In this document: one piece after another, positions 17,802-27,012 of the stretch
Layout of the letters: each line of letters begins with the position of its first letter
How positions within the stretch are numbered: the stretch's first letter is position 1
Assembly (NCBI GenBank): GCA_965216025.1
Contig: CBDCEX010000017.1
Coordinates: 1 to 64,000, forward strand
Source: JADFQT01 sp965216025
GTDB lineage: Bacteria; Chloroflexota; Dehalococcoidia; Lucifugimonadales; UBA3495
DNA: 64,000 bases
Direction of reading: 5' to 3'
The notes under the pieces: model-generated
Told to the model about the DNA's origin: nothing
What the model saw: the letters and a program-made list of their open reading frames with translations, nothing else
Databases searched by the model: none
Translations under genes and position numbers: made by a program

Positions 17802-20714
17802 CTAATTTCCTGCGACGGCCACGGCTTCCGCCATGGGCGTTCGGCTATCTTCCAGGACCGAGCGGAGGTAGCGGCCGGTGTGGGAATCCGGGTGTTGGAC
17901 CAGTTGTTCCGGCGTTCCCTCCGCGATCAATTCACCACCCTGGTCTCCGGCTCCGGGGCCCAGGTCAATTATCCAGTCGGCGTTTTTGATCAGGTCCAAG
18001 TGGTGCTCGATTAGCACCACGGTATTTCCATTATCCACCAGGCGGTGCAGCACCCGCAGCAGGGCGGCACAGTCCTCGAAAGAAAGGCCGGTGGTGGGCT
18101 CGTCCAGCAGGTAAAAGGTTCTACCGGTGGCTCTCTTGGCGAGCTCGGTGGCCAGTTTAACCCGTTGGGCCTCCCCACCGGAAAGAGTGGTGGCCGGCTG
18201 ACCCAGGTGGATATAACCCAGACCCACGTCCCGCAGGGTCTCCAACTTGGGCCGGATGCGGGGGAAGTTCCAGAAGAGATCCAAGGCTTGCGCCACCGTT
18301 AGGTCCAACACATCGGCGATGCTGTGCTCGCGCAGAGTTACCTCCAGCGCTTCCCGATTGTATCGCTTCCCATGACAGACTTCACAGGGGACAGTAACGT
18401 CGGGAAGGAACTGCATTTCAATCTGGTTATAGCCCTCCCCCTGGCAAGCCTCGCAGCGGCCGCCGCGAACGTTGAAGGAAAAGCGTCCCGGCTTGTAACC
18501 CCGGACCTTCGCCTCCGGTAGGCTGGCGAAGAGCTCCCGGATGGGAGTGAAGGCGCCGGTGTAGGTGGCCGGATTGCTGCGGGGCGTCCGCCCAATGGGG
18601 GACTGGTCGATGTTGACGACTTTATCGATGTGCTCGATGCCCTGCACTTCATCGTGCCGCCCGGGCAAGTCTCGGGTCCGGTTCAGGACCTGGGCCAGCC
18701 TCTTGTATAGGATGTCGTAAACCAGGGTGCTCTTGCCGGAGCCGGACACGCCGGTAACACAGGTGAGGGTTCCCAGGGGTATGCTCACATCCAGGTTTTT
18801 GAGGTTATTCTCGCGACCGCCGCAAACCTTCAGCTGGGCGCCGTTGCCGGCGCGCCGTAGCGGCGGCATGGGAATCTTCTTGCGGCCGCTCAGGTACTGA
18901 CCGGTGAGGGATTCGGAAGCCTCCATGATTTCTTCAATAACGCCGGTGGCTACCACCTGGCCGCCGTGCTCGCCCGCGCCGGGCCCCATGTCCACAATGT
19001 GGTCGGCCGCCCGCATCATGGCCTCGTCGTGTTCCACTACTATCACTGTGTTGCCCATGTCCCGCAGGTTTAACAGGGTATCGATTAACCGCTGGTCGTC
19101 GTGAGGGTGCAGGCCCACTGTGGGCTCGTCGCAGACGTAGAGCACGCCGGTCAATCCCGAACCGATTTGGGTGGCCAGGCGGACCCGCTGAGCCTCGCCA
19201 CCCGACAAAGTGCGAGCGGTACGGCTCATCGTCACATAATCCAGGCCAATGTCGTCCAGAAAGCGGAGGCGCCCTTCGATCTCCTTGAGGATCTGGTTGG
19301 CGATGGTCTTGTCCCGTGGGGAAAGGACGGGACCGGTGTGTTCCACCGGGGCGTCCGGGTCTATTTGCCGCACCCACTCCAATCCCCGGCCGATGTTCTG
19401 GGCGGTTACATCCATGATGCCCATGCCGCAAACTTTTACCGCCAGGGCTTCTGGGCGGAGCCGCTCACCGCCGCAGCTGGGGCAGGGACGCGCTGCCATG
19501 TACTTCTCGATTTCCTGACGGGTGTGGTCCGATTCCGTATTTTTGTAGCGGCGGACCAGGTTGGATATAACCCCCTCATATTTGGTGTCCCAGCTGTAGC
19601 GGCGGCCCCGGTGGGTCTTGTGCTTGATGGTGATGCTGCGGTTTTGGTTGCCGTACAGGATCAGGTTCAGCTGCTCCTCAGTCAGGTTTTTAACCGGGGT
19701 ATGGGCGGAGAAGCCGTGGGCGTCGGCCACCGAGTCCATCAGGCTCAGGTACCAGCCGCTGGAGGGGCCGTAACGGGTCCAGGGAACCACCGCGCCCTCC
19801 ATCAGGGACAGATTCTTGTTGGGCATAACCAGGTCCGGGTCCACCTCCAGCTTGTAGCCCAAACCGGTGCAAGTGGAGCAGGCGCCGTGGGGACTGTTGA
19901 AACTGAAGGTTCGCGGTTCAATCTCCGGGAGGCCGGTGCCGCACTGGACGCAGGCAAACTGCTCCGAAAAAACCAGCTCCTCCCCGTCTTCCTGGTCCAC
20001 CTGGATCACCCCTCCACCCTCACGTAGCGCCGTCTCCGCCGACTCGGCCACCCGGCTACGCTCGGTTTCCGGCCGGACGATGAGCCGGTCGACGACTATT
20101 TCTATGTAGTGCCACTTGTTTTTGTTCAGGTTGAAGTCCTCAACCTCTTCCAGCAGATGAATCTCACCGTTGACCCGCACTCGAACAAACCCGGCCTTCC
20201 TAGCGGCGTCGAACACCTCCTTGTGCTCCCCCTTCTTGCGCCGGATCTTGGGAGCCAGCAAGGTGATGCGTGTACCCCCCGGCAAGGACAGGATAGAGTC
20301 CACAATCTGCTGGACCGTCTGGCGTTCCACCGGACGTTCGCACTTGGGGCAGTGGGGAACGCCCACGCGGGCAAACAATAGCCGCAGGTAATCGTAGATC
20401 TCGGTGACGGTGCCCACGGTGGAGCGGGGGTTGTGGGAGACACCCTTTTGGTCTATGGAGATGGCCGGCGATAGGCCTTCAATGTAATCTACGTCGGGCT
20501 TGTCCATGCGCCCCAGGAACTGGCGGGCGTAGGCCGAAAGGGATTCCACGTAACGCCGCTGCCCTTCGGCATAGATAGTGTCAAAGGCCAGAGAGCTTTT
20601 CCCGGAGCCGGAAACGCCGGTTATGACCACCAGCTTATCCCGGGGAATCGTCACTTCCACGTTCTTTAAATTATGCTCGCGGGCGCCTTTGATGTAGATG
20701 AAATCCTGGGGCAT
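17802..20714 (-). CDS. uvrA: Excinuclease ABC subunit A
   Basis: 970 aa, standard length. Two ABC ATPase modules: the first Walker A GVSGSGKSSLAFDTIYAEGQ at about residues 33-52, and the second GVSGSGKSTLVYDILY at about 660. Signature motifs LSGGEAQRVRLATQIGSG and LSGGEAQRVKLATELAKR are both intact. Three Cys-rich zinc modules are visible: HCPKCERPV, CPSCGGERLRPEAL and CEACQGEGYNQIEM with CEVCHGKRYNREAL. The protein is the damage-recognition subunit of nucleotide excision repair and works with UvrB. It is in the same orientation as the recO/recR/dnaX genes. Confidence 0.97.
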   Translation of the reverse strand: MPQDFIYIKGAREHNLKNVEVTIPRDKLVVITGVSGSGKSSLAFDTIYAEGQRRYVESLSAYARQFLGRMDKPDVDYIEGLSPAISIDQKGVSHNPRSTVGTVTEIYDYLRLLFARVGVPHCPKCERPVERQTVQQIVDSILSLPGGTRITLLAPKIRRKKGEHKEVFDAARKAGFVRVRVNGEIHLLEEVEDFNLNKNKWHYIEIVVDRLIVRPETERSRVAESAETALREGGGVIQVDQEDGEELVFSEQFACVQCGTGLPEIEPRTFSFNSPHGACSTCTGLGYKLEVDPDLVMPNKNLSLMEGAVVPWTRYGPSSGWYLSLMDSVADAHGFSAHTPVKNLTEEQLNLILYGNQNRSITIKHKTHRGRRYSWDTKYEGVISNLVRRYKNTESDHTRQEIEKYMAARPCPSCGGERLRPEALAVKVCGMGIMDVTAQNIGRGLEWVRQIDPDAPVEHTGPVLSPRDKTIANQILKEIEGRLRFLDDIGLDYVTMSRTARTLSGGEAQRVRLATQIGSGLTGVLYVCDEPTVGLHPHDDQRLIDTLLNLRDMGNTVIVVEHDEAMMRAADHIVDMGPGAGEHGGQVVATGVIEEIMEASESLTGQYLSGRKKIPMPPLRRAGNGAQLKVCGGRENNLKNLDVSIPLGTLTCVTGVSGSGKSTLVYDILYKRLAQVLNRTRDLPGRHDEVQGIEHIDKVVNIDQSPIGRTPRSNPATYTGAFTPIRELFASLPEAKVRGYKPGRFSFNVRGGRCEACQGEGYNQIEMQFLPDVTVPCEVCHGKRYNREALEVTLREHSIADVLDLTVAQALDLFWNFPRIRPKLETLRDVGLGYIHLGQPATTLSGGEAQRVKLATELAKRATGRTFYLLDEPTTGLSFEDCAALLRVLHRLVDNGNTVVLIEHHLDLIKNADWIIDLGPGAGDQGGELIAEGTPEQLVQHPDSHTGRYLRSVLEDSRTPMAEAVAVAGN

Positions 20715-20841
20715 TCTGCAGCACCTTGATTTGGCTAAGTGACCCTAATTCTAACATTTCCAGAACATTTCTGGGGCAGTGTCGTGGGAGGTTTTCCCCG
20801 CGTCGGAGATAACCTGTGGGTGAGAGCGTGTTTGAAAGGAT

Positions 20842-20945
20842 TTCAGATCGAGTAACCAAGAGTCGGGTAATCGCCCTTCGACAGGCTCAGGGCGAACGGG
20901 TCGGGTTCCGTTCGTGGTGAGCTTGTCCAACCATGAACGGCTGAA
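20842..20945. repeat. Dispersed repeat, family D, copy 1
   Basis: GGATTTCAGA..., GGTAATCGCCCTTCGAC, GGGCGAACGGGTCGGGT, GTGGTGAGCTTGTC, CAACCATGAACGG. The same blocks in the same order occur at 55255-55370. The CGCCCTTCG/CGAAGGGCG-type hairpins are dispersed intergenic elements. Found between uvrA and the biotin carrier gene. Confidence 0.65.
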
Positions 20946-20971
20946 TTTCACACTCCCGCTAATACCCCGGG

Positions 20972-21424
20972 TTATTCCAGCTCGATCAGCGGGTCGGCGG
21001 CGCTGACCGAGTCCAACGGCTGGACATGGATCGCCTTGATCACGCCGGCCCGGGGGGCCCGAATGCTCTGCTCCATTTTCATGGCCTCCACCACGCATAC
21101 CTCCTCCCCGGCGGAGACCCTTTGCCCGGGCCTGACTGTGATGGACATTACCCGGCCGGGCATGGGGGAGCGTAGGATGTTGTCGGAAGGAGCTTGAACG
21201 GAAGCAGCGCCGGTGGATGAGGGGGAAGGAGGCGCAACAGCCGGGGATCTGGTTCTACCTCTGCGGGGACGGGCTGGGGGCTGGGGAGGGAGAGGGAGGG
21301 TCTCCAGATCGACGAAAAAGCTCTCGCCCTCGACGATAACTTCAACGGGAGAGCGGGTCAGGTCTCCAACTTCAACTGTGTACCACCGATCCCCGACCTT
21401 TACTCGAAAGGTGGTTAGCGCCAC
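20972..21424 (-). CDS. Biotin carboxyl carrier protein of an acyl-CoA carboxylase
   Basis: 150 aa. The biotinylation motif VVEAMKMEQS has the acceptor Lys at 116. The flanking SPMPGRVMSITVRPGQRV and GVIKAIHVQPLDSV form the barrel-sandwich domain (about residues 84-150). A Pro/Arg/Ser-rich linker covers 43-80, and the N-terminal 40 residues form a separate beta module, as in the BCCP-like subunits of pyruvate/propionyl-CoA carboxylases. Start ATG 21424 overlaps the end of the biotin carboxylase frame by 10 bp, implying translational coupling. The carboxyltransferase partner is not in the window. Confidence 0.88.
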   Translation of the reverse strand: MALTTFRVKVGDRWYTVEVGDLTRSPVEVIVEGESFFVDLETLPLPPQPPARPRRGRTRSPAVAPPSPSSTGAASVQAPSDNILRSPMPGRVMSITVRPGQRVSAGEEVCVVEAMKMEQSIRAPRAGVIKAIHVQPLDSVSAADPLIELE

Positions 21425-22974
21425 CCCCGGCTCCCCAGGGTACGAGAGAGCATTTGCTCCCGGCGGCCATACGCTCGCCAGGGCGCCGTAGCCGGAACCG
21501 GGGAGGGTTGGAGCGGGGCGGCCTGGGCCGCCAGCGCCAGAGCTGCGCCGATGGCCGCGGCCAGCTCTCGATTCGCCCTTTCCTGTCCGTCGCTGTTCAA
21601 GTGGCCATTGGCTCCCTTGGGGAGTGTGCGCTGCTTTTGATGTTCCAAAAACTTGATTAGAGTGCCGGTATGGTGGGTCGACTGGATGAAATCAGGATAT
21701 GTCAGGACCCCCCGCAATAACGGTACGTTGCATATTACGCCTTCCAATCGGAAGGCCAGCAGTGCGGTGAGTAGCCTCCTAGTGGCGTCGCTCCGACTCT
21801 CGCCCCAGGCCATTATTTTGCCCAGCAGCGGTTCATAGTGTAGCGTAACCTCATAGCCCTTGCCAAGAGCGCTATCTACCCTCACGTATTCCCCCGAGGG
21901 CAAGTTCAACTCAGTAACTGTACCCACTTGGGGCAGGAAAGTCTCCGGGTCCTCCGGGTAGACCCGTACCTGAATGGCATGGCCCCTGATCTGGACATCC
22001 TTCTGGGAAAGGGGCAGCGTCTCTCCGGCCGCCGCCCGTAGTTGCAGCTCCACCAAGTCCAATCCCGTCACCAGCTCGGTCACCCCGTGCTCTACTTGAA
22101 GCCGGGTGTTCATCTCCAGAAAATAGATCTGCCCCTGCGACGATACCAAGAATTCCACGGTGCCCGCGCCCGAGTAGCCAATATGCCGCCCCAGTTTCAA
22201 AGCCAGGTTACAAAGCTTCTTGCGTATTTTGGGTGTTAGTTTGACGGCGGGGGATTCCTCCACCAGTTTCTGGTTCCGGCGTTGAATTGAGCAGTCGCGC
22301 TCGTAGAGGTGAACCAGGTTCCCATGTTCGTCGCCCATCAATTGCACTTCAATATGGGAAGCACCTTTTAGGAACCGCTCGAAAAACAATCGCGGACTGC
22401 CAAAGGCGTGGCTGGAGACCTGACGGGTCCGGTCTACGATGGGCAGCAGCTCCTCCATGTTTTCCACTATGTGAATGCCAATCCCGCCGCCGCCCTCGGC
22501 AGATTTGACCATCAGAGGGAAGCCCAGAGCCCAAGCCCGATCCACGGCCTAGGCGTCGGGCACCGCCTCATCGGTGCCGGGGAGCACCGGCAATCCGGCC
22601 TTCTTGGCCAGTTTCCGTGCCCTGAGCTTGTCCCCCATCTTCTCCATTACTTCCGGCCTGGGGCCAATGAAGCGGATGCCGAATTCGTGGCAGCGGCGGG
22701 CGAAGAGGGGGTTTTCCGAAAGGAAGCCGTATCCGGGGTGGATGGCCTCGGCGCCACTGGTATGAGCTATCTCAATGATTTTCTCCCCGTTGAGGTAGCT
22801 GTCCTGGGGGGCTGCAGGACCAACCCGATAGGCCTCATCGGCCTGCTGGACGTGAAGCGCCTTCTGGTCGGCATCGGAGTAGATGGCTACAGTCTTGATT
22901 CCCAGTTTCTGGCAGGTACGGATAATGCGGCAGGCGATTTCGCCTCGGTTGGCGATGAGGATTTTATTGAACAC
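21415..22974 (-). pseudogene. accC: Biotin carboxylase subunit interrupted by an in-frame amber codon
   Basis: Reading from GTG 22974, the frame encodes the ATP-grasp biotin carboxylase: KILIANRGEIACRIIRTCQK, the Gly-rich stretch, then PVLPGTDEAVPDA. A TAG at 22546-22548 follows, and the frame resumes AVDRAWALGFPLMVKSAEGG in the same phase. Everything after is normal: HIEVQLMGDEHGN, RDCSIQRRNQKLVEE, FLEMNTRLQVEHGVTELVTG and a C-terminal extension typical of Chloroflexota. One base change (TAG for CAG, AAG or GAG) accounts for it. It is either a true nonsense mutation, suppressed readthrough, or a sequence error; no frameshift is present. The enzyme carboxylates the biotin of the adjacent carrier protein. 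Confidence 0.85.
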
Positions 22975-23062
22975 GGTGTTTCATCGATTAATAGAGAATT
23001 GCCAGGGAGGAGGAAAAGCGGCAGGCTCCCGTCGTGCCCGATTAGTCAGGGCTAGTGCCTAG

Positions 23063-23279
23063 TATTGCGCCGAGACTTGGAGGTGGCTTTTTCCCCTGCT
23101 AGGAACTGAGAGGGCTGGTGGCCCAACCGTACCTCCCTGGCAACGACGCTTCCTCAATTTGGTCAGTTTTTGACCGGAAATCGCTTCGCGGAAGGCAAGG
23201 CCACAAAGCTGTCGAGCGCGTGGGCAGGTTGCTATGAAGGGTACTCAAGATCCCTTTCTTGCGATCCGTCGTTGTAATA
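23063..23279. mobile_element. IS701-derived MITE (short non-autonomous element)
   Basis: 217 bp flanked on both sides by CTAG (23059-23062 and 23280-23283). The right tip, read inward, is TATTACAACGACGGATC, against TACTACAACGACGAGTT for the intact IS701 at 28431. The left tip is TATTGCGCCGAGACTT. There is no coding capacity and no obvious IS701 internal sequence. It occupies most of the 390-bp gap between recO and the biotin carboxylase gene, where I see no gene. The left tip is the weaker match. Confidence 0.55.
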
Positions 23280-23365
23280 CTAGTAAGATGACAGACCAGG
23301 CTCGATAGGTTCTAAGAGGGCCTTTGCGGCTGTTTTGTTTCGCCCCGGAAATGGCGGGGCTGCGG

Positions 23366-24175
23366 CTAAGAATATACTGGAGAGTCGGGTAGGTCCTGTA
23401 GGTGCTCTAAAAACGAGTTAGAGCGAATTTCCTTGTCCAGCCAATAGCGGACGGTAGCGCCCAAGAGCGACTTCAGCTCTAGTGCCACTGGCTGACCCAT
23501 TTTAAGGTCGGGAATTTCCGGCAAGGGAGTGCGGTGCAGCATGCGGAGAACTTTGAGGGTGGAGAGGGACAGGTTTCGCACGTTGGCTTCCGGGGCCTGA
23601 AACTCCGGGGCCTGGAATTCCGGGAGCGGGCATTCCAAGCACAGGGTGCCGCCTTGGTCGGGAGAAAAGCGGTGCTGTCCCGGCTCCAGAGACCGGCGGC
23701 ATTCAACGCAGTCGTAGAGTTCCGGCATGAGGCCGGAAACTCTTAGCAGATGCAATTCAAAGAAACGAAGGGGCATCTCCGATGCGGGAGCCCCCCCCAT
23801 AGCCTGCAAAGTATCCAGAGAGAGCTGGTAAAGCTCTGGATTGGGATTGGCTTCCGAGCCGAACCCGTCCAGGAGTTCGGCAATGTAGAGACCTTGAGTC
23901 AGGCCGGTCAAGCTGCTTTTGAGGGCGCTGAAGTTGTCAATGACCTGAGCTTGGGTAACGATGTCCAGGTTTCGGCCTTTGGCCAGCGCCAGACGGTTCA
24001 GCGTAAGCGGTTCGAAATACCCCACCAGCCTACTGGCGGTCTTGCGGGCTCCCTTGGCTACAGCCCGAAGCTTACCGGCATCCCGGGCATACAGGGTTAG
24101 CAGAAGATCGGCCTCGCCCAGAGGCATCTTTCTCAGGGAGAGGGCTTCGGTACGGTAGGTTCGGGGGACTGCCAT
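23366..24175 (-). CDS. recO: DNA repair protein RecO
   Basis: 269 aa. The N-terminal OB-fold opens YRTEALSLRKMPLGEADLLL, followed by YARDAGKLRAVAKGARKTAS (about residues 28-48), the family signature. A four-Cys zinc site is present: YDCVECRRSL and LCLECPLPEF (about 145-180). Just after it is a tandem EFQAPEFQAPEA, due to a 15-nt DNA duplication at about 23589-23624 that is not usual for RecO. It acts with RecF/RecR to load RecA. Its ATG follows the recR stop by one base, so the two are almost certainly translated together. Confidence 0.94.
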   Translation of the reverse strand: MAVPRTYRTEALSLRKMPLGEADLLLTLYARDAGKLRAVAKGARKTASRLVGYFEPLTLNRLALAKGRNLDIVTQAQVIDNFSALKSSLTGLTQGLYIAELLDGFGSEANPNPELYQLSLDTLQAMGGAPASEMPLRFFELHLLRVSGLMPELYDCVECRRSLEPGQHRFSPDQGGTLCLECPLPEFQAPEFQAPEANVRNLSLSTLKVLRMLHRTPLPEIPDLKMGQPVALELKSLLGATVRYWLDKEIRSNSFLEHLQDLPDSPVYS

Positions 24176-24176
24176 G

Positions 24177-24845
24177 CTAGACCTGTTGGCGACCCTGGAA
24201 AGCCCGGCTCAGGGTCAGTTCGTCCGAATACTCCAGAGACCCCCCTACCGGAAGGCCTCGGGCTAGGTGGGTAAGCTTCAGGCCGATAATCTTTTGGCCG
24301 GTAATCTTTTGGCCGGTAAGCTTTTGGTCGGTGGAGGCCAGCTGGCGGGAGATATACATGGCGGTGGCCTCGCCCTCTAAGGTGGGGTTGGTGGCGATGA
24401 TCAACTCTTGCACCTGGCCGGAGGATAGACGGCTGAAAAGCTCCTTCAGCTTCAACTGGTCGGGGCCGATGCCGTTCAGGGGCGAAATTACACCGTGAAG
24501 CACATGGTACAGCCCCAAATAGCAGTGGGTCCGCTCCAAGGCCAAAACGTCCAGCGGGTCCTCCACCACGCAGATCTGGTCCTGGTGACGCTGAGGATTG
24601 GTGCAGATATTGCAGGGGCTGGCGTCGGTCAGGTTCTGGCACTCCTGGCAGAACACGATTTTCTGCTTGACCGCCTCAATGGCTTCCGCCAGGTCGTAAG
24701 CCTCCTGCTCCGGCAGGCGGATGATGTGGTAGGCCAGGCGCTGGGCGCTTTTGGGCCCAATCCCGGGCAGCCGGTTCAACTCCTGGATCAGCCGGGCCAG
24801 GGAAGGAGCCGCGGAGGGGATATTATCGAATTTGTCTGGGGTCAT
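24177..24845 (-). CDS. recR: Recombination protein RecR
   Basis: 222 aa; RecR is usually about 200. Start reads MTPDKFDNIPSAAPSLARLI, then LPGIGPKSAQRLAYHII (helix-hairpin-helix, about residues 30-46), the zinc finger CQECQNLTDASPCNICTNP (about 71-89) and the Toprim domain ICVVEDPLDVLALE with IIATNPTLEGEATAMYI. After that, QLTGQK-type repeats occur (LTGQK, ITGQK, IIGLK), from three 15-nt units at about 24271-24330. They lengthen the loop before THLARGLPVGGSLEY. Directly upstream of recO; ybaB and dnaX lie upstream beyond a palindromic repeat. Confidence 0.95.
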   Translation of the reverse strand: MTPDKFDNIPSAAPSLARLIQELNRLPGIGPKSAQRLAYHIIRLPEQEAYDLAEAIEAVKQKIVFCQECQNLTDASPCNICTNPQRHQDQICVVEDPLDVLALERTHCYLGLYHVLHGVISPLNGIGPDQLKLKELFSRLSSGQVQELIIATNPTLEGEATAMYISRQLASTDQKLTGQKITGQKIIGLKLTHLARGLPVGGSLEYSDELTLSRAFQGRQQV

Positions 24846-24927
24846 ACCGATGCCTGTGGGAAGCGTGCCAGAATTTTGTCATTACTGAGCCTTGAATCAA
24901 GAGCTAAACCCAGTCCGAGCCGCCGCC

Positions 24928-25001
24928 GTTTGGGCAAATCCCCCTCAGTCCCCCTTTTAAAAAGGGGGACTGAGGGGGATTTGGATCTTACAGGTTTAGA
25001 G
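24928..25001. repeat. Dispersed palindromic repeat, family A, copy 3 (perfect hairpin)
   Basis: AAATCCCCCTCAGTCCCCC, four T, five A, then the complementary GGGGGACTGAGGGGGATTT, flanked by GTTTGGGC and GGATCTTACAGGTTTAGA. This is the most symmetric of three copies. It lies between ybaB and recR and could act as an attenuator within an otherwise tight minus-strand operon. Confidence 0.75.
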
Positions 25002-25033
25002 CTTTCGACGAAGATCACCATATGACTCCGGGA

Positions 25034-25345
25034 TTAAGTAAGGCCAGGAATGTTCAGGCCGCCGGTGACCGCGCTCATCTTCTGGCTGGCGATCTCCTGG
25101 GTCTTGGTGAAGGCATCGTTGACCGCCGCGGCGACCAGGTCTTGCAGCAAGTCCAGCTCCTCCGCCGCTTCCGGTTCGATGGTTACCGATTCCACCACCT
25201 GTTTGCCGGACATTACTACCTTTACCACTCCACCGCCGGCGCTACCCTCCACGGTGAGGGTTTCCAGCTCCTCCTGGACTTTCAGCATGTCGTCCTGCAG
25301 CTTCTGAGCCTGCCGCTGCGCCTGCCGTATCATATTCCGGTTCAT
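25034..25345 (-). CDS. ybaB: YbaB/EbfC-family nucleoid-associated protein
   Basis: 103 aa. NRNMIRQAQRQAQKLQDDML is the long N-terminal helix, followed by VEGSAGGGVVKVVMSGKQVV (about residues 37-56), the family's central sheet, and LLQDLVAAAVNDAFTKTQEI (about 75-94). DNA-binding homodimer, usually encoded between dnaX and recR, exactly as here. Its ATG overlaps the dnaX stop by 4 bp. Confidence 0.93.
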   Translation of the reverse strand: MNRNMIRQAQRQAQKLQDDMLKVQEELETLTVEGSAGGGVVKVVMSGKQVVESVTIEPEAAEELDLLQDLVAAAVNDAFTKTQEIASQKMSAVTGGLNIPGLT

Positions 25346-27012
25346 TCCGTCGTCTCCTCCACAATTCTAGCTCCCATCCCCATGGCGGTGCGCACCAGAG
25401 GACTCCGCTGTGCCGGGCGGTGAGCTTCTTCCCCATTGCCCGGCTCCCCGTTCAGGGTAAGCTTAAAGCCGTAGGATTCGCCAAAGGATTTGGCTACCGC
25501 CTCGGTTACCATGCGGTGCCCATTGGGTTCCTCCATTTCTTCCTGCATTCGCTCCATGTTGGTCCGATGGCTGAAGGGCAGCACCAGCGTATCCCCTTCC
25601 AGAGTTATCGAATCCACCCGGCAGTCCCGCAGCAGGGCGCCCAGATTATATTTCTTCCCCTTGCATCTCCCCAGCGCTCGTACCGTAGCCAGCCACCGCC
25701 CTTGAAATGAATCTTCGGCCACCAGCGCTACCGCCGGAGCTGGCTCGCTGGGTCTGGCTGGTCTGTCCCCTGATGCTGTAATCGAAGCTGCGTTCGGTGC
25801 TGGTCGGTCCGGCGGGGTGGCGGCGGCGCGCTGGCTGACTGGTGGGTTGTTAGATCCGGCGGGACGACTCCGGCCAGCTGCCGCCGGCGCAGCAGGGGGA
25901 GTTGGGGCCGCGGCCGCTGGAGGAACGGTATCGTCGCAGGTTTCCACCACCGCCAGCTCCAGGGGCAGCGTCGAAGGGGCGTCATAACGCATATTGACAT
26001 CGCCCCAGATTTTGATGGCCTTCATTATGCGCCAGCTGGGAAGTTGACCAACCAACTCCTTCAGCTGTCCGGTCACGTGAGCGGGCAAGTCCAACGAATC
26101 CCCCGAGTTCCACTCCAGGAGCATGGCGGCGCGAAGGAGCTCCAGAACCTGGCGGTGTAGTTGACGCATATCGGCGCCTTCCCAGGCCGCCTGGTTGATA
26201 ATGCCCAGGGATGCCGAGGTGTTGCCCATCAGCAGATACTTGACCAGCTCGAGCCATTGGTCGCCCTGTCCCAAACCCAGTAACTCTTCCACGTGCTGCT
26301 GGGTGACGCCGTCGACGCCGTCGCCGCTGTAGGAAACCGCCAGCTGCTCCAGCAGATTTTCCGCGTCCCGCAGGCTGCCCGAGGCGTAACGAGCAATGGT
26401 GCGCAGGGCTTCGGGTTCCACGGCCACGCCTTCCCCTTCGATGATCTCGGTCAGGCGCTGGCAGATGACATCGGTGGGCAGGCGGCGAAAGTCGAAGCGC
26501 TGGCAGCGGGAGATAATGGTGGGCAATATTTTGTTGGCCTCGGTGGTGCAGAGCACGAAGATTACGTGGGCCGGCGGCTCTTCCAAGGTTTTCAGAAACG
26601 CGTTGGAGGCCTGGTCGGTAAGCATGTGAGCTTCATCGATGATGTAGACCTTGCGCTGGCCTTCCACCGGTGCGAAGTTAACCTTGTCGCGAATCTCTCG
26701 GATCTCGTCGATGCCCCGGTTGCTGGCCGCGTCCAGCTCAATGATGTCTAAAAACCGGCCCTCATTTATGGTCCGGCAAATTTGGCAGTTGTTGCAGGGA
26801 TTTCCCTCCGCAGGCTCCAGGCAATTGACCGCTTTGGCCAGTATTCGGGCTGTGGTGGTTTTGCCGGTGCCCCGGGGCCCGCAGAAGAGGTAGGAGTGGG
26901 AGACCCGCTGTTGCTTGATTGCCTGGCGAATAGTGGTAGCTACGTGGTCCTGCCCGGCCAGGTCGGTGAAGCTGCCCGGCCGCCACTTGCGGTAGTAGAC
27001 TTGGGAGGTCAT
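25342..27012 (-). CDS. dnaX: DNA polymerase III subunit gamma/tau
   Basis: 556 aa. SQVYYRKWRPGSFTDLAGQD is the classic N-terminus. Walker A GPRGTGKTTTARILAKAVNC (about residues 44-63) is followed by the zinc module NPCNNCQICRTI. Walker B-like VYIIDEAHMLTDQASNAFLK (about 120-139) and the sensor-1 stretch TTEANKILPTIISRCQRF are intact. A Pro/Ala-rich linker (about 365-430) leads to a C-terminal tau-like domain. I saw no A-rich slippery heptamer for gamma frameshifting. It overlaps ybeY by one base at 27012 and ybaB by 4 bp: a tight operon. Confidence 0.95.
   Translation of the reverse strand: MTSQVYYRKWRPGSFTDLAGQDHVATTIRQAIKQQRVSHSYLFCGPRGTGKTTTARILAKAVNCLEPAEGNPCNNCQICRTINEGRFLDIIELDAASNRGIDEIREIRDKVNFAPVEGQRKVYIIDEAHMLTDQASNAFLKTLEEPPAHVIFVLCTTEANKILPTIISRCQRFDFRRLPTDVICQRLTEIIEGEGVAVEPEALRTIARYASGSLRDAENLLEQLAVSYSGDGVDGVTQQHVEELLGLGQGDQWLELVKYLLMGNTSASLGIINQAAWEGADMRQLHRQVLELLRAAMLLEWNSGDSLDLPAHVTGQLKELVGQLPSWRIMKAIKIWGDVNMRYDAPSTLPLELAVVETCDDTVPPAAAAPTPPAAPAAAGRSRPAGSNNPPVSQRAAATPPDRPAPNAASITASGDRPARPSEPAPAVALVAEDSFQGRWLATVRALGRCKGKKYNLGALLRDCRVDSITLEGDTLVLPFSHRTNMERMQEEMEEPNGHRMVTEAVAKSFGESYGFKLTLNGEPGNGEEAHRPAQRSPLVRTAMGMGARIVEETTE

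Noticed and set aside
22540..22556. Amber codon as pyrrolysine or reassigned TAG
   Set aside because: TAG is used as an ordinary stop in many genes here (for example 4990, 6814, 52318) and no pyrrolysine genes are seen; the site is not a known Pyl position.
25342..27012. Programmed frameshift for a separate gamma subunit in dnaX
   Set aside because: No A-rich slippery heptamer with downstream stem was seen; only tau-like full-length product is supported.
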